Positions 33,839 through 33,999 of a DNA stretch of 33,999 nucleotides are shown here, one piece after another (position 1 is the stretch's first letter; every line of letters begins with the position of its first letter). Source of the DNA: Rhodopirellula sp. GTDB lineage: Bacteria; Planctomycetota; Planctomycetia; Pirellulales; Thermoguttaceae. The notes under the pieces were generated by a model. The model saw only the letters and a list, made by a program, of their open reading frames with translations. It was not told the origin of the DNA and made no database searches. The stretch is taken from NCBI GenBank assembly GCA_012728855.1, contig JAAYEH010000160.1:1-33999 (forward strand). The letters are read 5' to 3'. The translations under genes and the position numbers were made by a program.

Positions 33839-33999
33839 ATGTTAATGATCGCTTCCGTCGTGTCGTTTTGATTGTCACCGGGCGAATTAGAATCAGCCAG
33901 TTATGGGCGAAATGCCGCAGCCGGGGGATTGGTTGCAAGAAGTCAACACCTATCTTCGTTAGAACTGCTACGATTCGCAAGGGGCAGACGCACTTTCAC
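33839..33999. other. Window end, no gene recognised
   Basis: No feature supported. A 19-codon frame from ATG 33904 (MGEMPQPGDWLQEVNTYLR) ends in TAG and is too short to judge. Confidence 0.4.

Noticed and set aside
33750..33980. Minus-strand ORF of 76 aa at the window end, considered as a transposase fragment
   Set aside because: Runs through repeat copy C and shows no transposase motif I could defend.

Overview
The window looks like chromosomal DNA from a planctomycete (Pirellula/Gemmata-like), in a GC-rich accessory or defence-island setting. This rests on family content, not on a marker gene: a Tat-exported Gfo/Idh/MocA oxidoreductase, a secreted FG-GAP/VCBS protein, a c-haem protein with squalene-cyclase-type repeats, very long DUF4062-NACHT proteins, and GC-rich palindromes inside coding sequence. 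No tRNA, rRNA, CRISPR array or intact insertion sequence was seen.

Layout. 1-4.1 kb: small, partly decayed conserved-hypothetical genes, including one beta-grasp (MoaD/ThiS-like) protein, around an FG-GAP repeat protein. 4.2-8.1 kb: two overlapping plus-strand genes, a TIR protein with a Nudix-like C-terminal region and a TudS(DUF523)-PP-loop ATPase fusion. 8.2 kb: a near-perfect 23-bp hairpin. 8.3-11.5 kb: two minus-strand genes facing the first pair, a small RyR-domain protein and a PfkB-like/AAA+/double-RyR protein. Together 4.2-11.5 kb is the best candidate for an undescribed nucleotide-centred conflict system. 11.9-15.7 kb: patchwork of a PcfJ fragment, a TraB/ChaN-like gene, the Gfo/Idh gene and an IS66 TnpA remnant. 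15.7-20.9 kb: a 1719-aa DUF4062-NACHT-WD40 protein. 21.4-33.8 kb: a c-haem/prenyltransferase-repeat protein, a DUF4062-NACHT-TPR protein, a serine recombinase and a 1930-aa DUF4062-NACHT-propeller-TPR protein, separated by related intergenic repeats.

How they may work together. The three DUF4062-NACHT proteins share an N-terminal DUF4062 domain and a STAND-type NTPase but have different repeat arrays (about 15 WD40 blades; eight near-identical 40-residue TPR units; a divergent propeller plus TPRs). That is the design of sensors that recognise different triggers through one output. The same order (DUF4062, NACHT, WD40) occurs in animal NWD1 and TEP1. Around them, three same-orientation intergenic repeats each have dyads at a similar spacing, the last about 28 bp with TGTC/GACA-type ends in the clearest copy. 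They resemble three-subsite res sites of Tn3-type serine resolvases, and a serine recombinase gene lies between copies. I infer that this island may be built of resolvase-excisable cassettes.

Limits. Several genes carry lesions at short homopolymers (2435-2437, about 27323-27328, 27383-27388), so some apparent pseudogenes could be sequencing errors. All family assignments are by eye.
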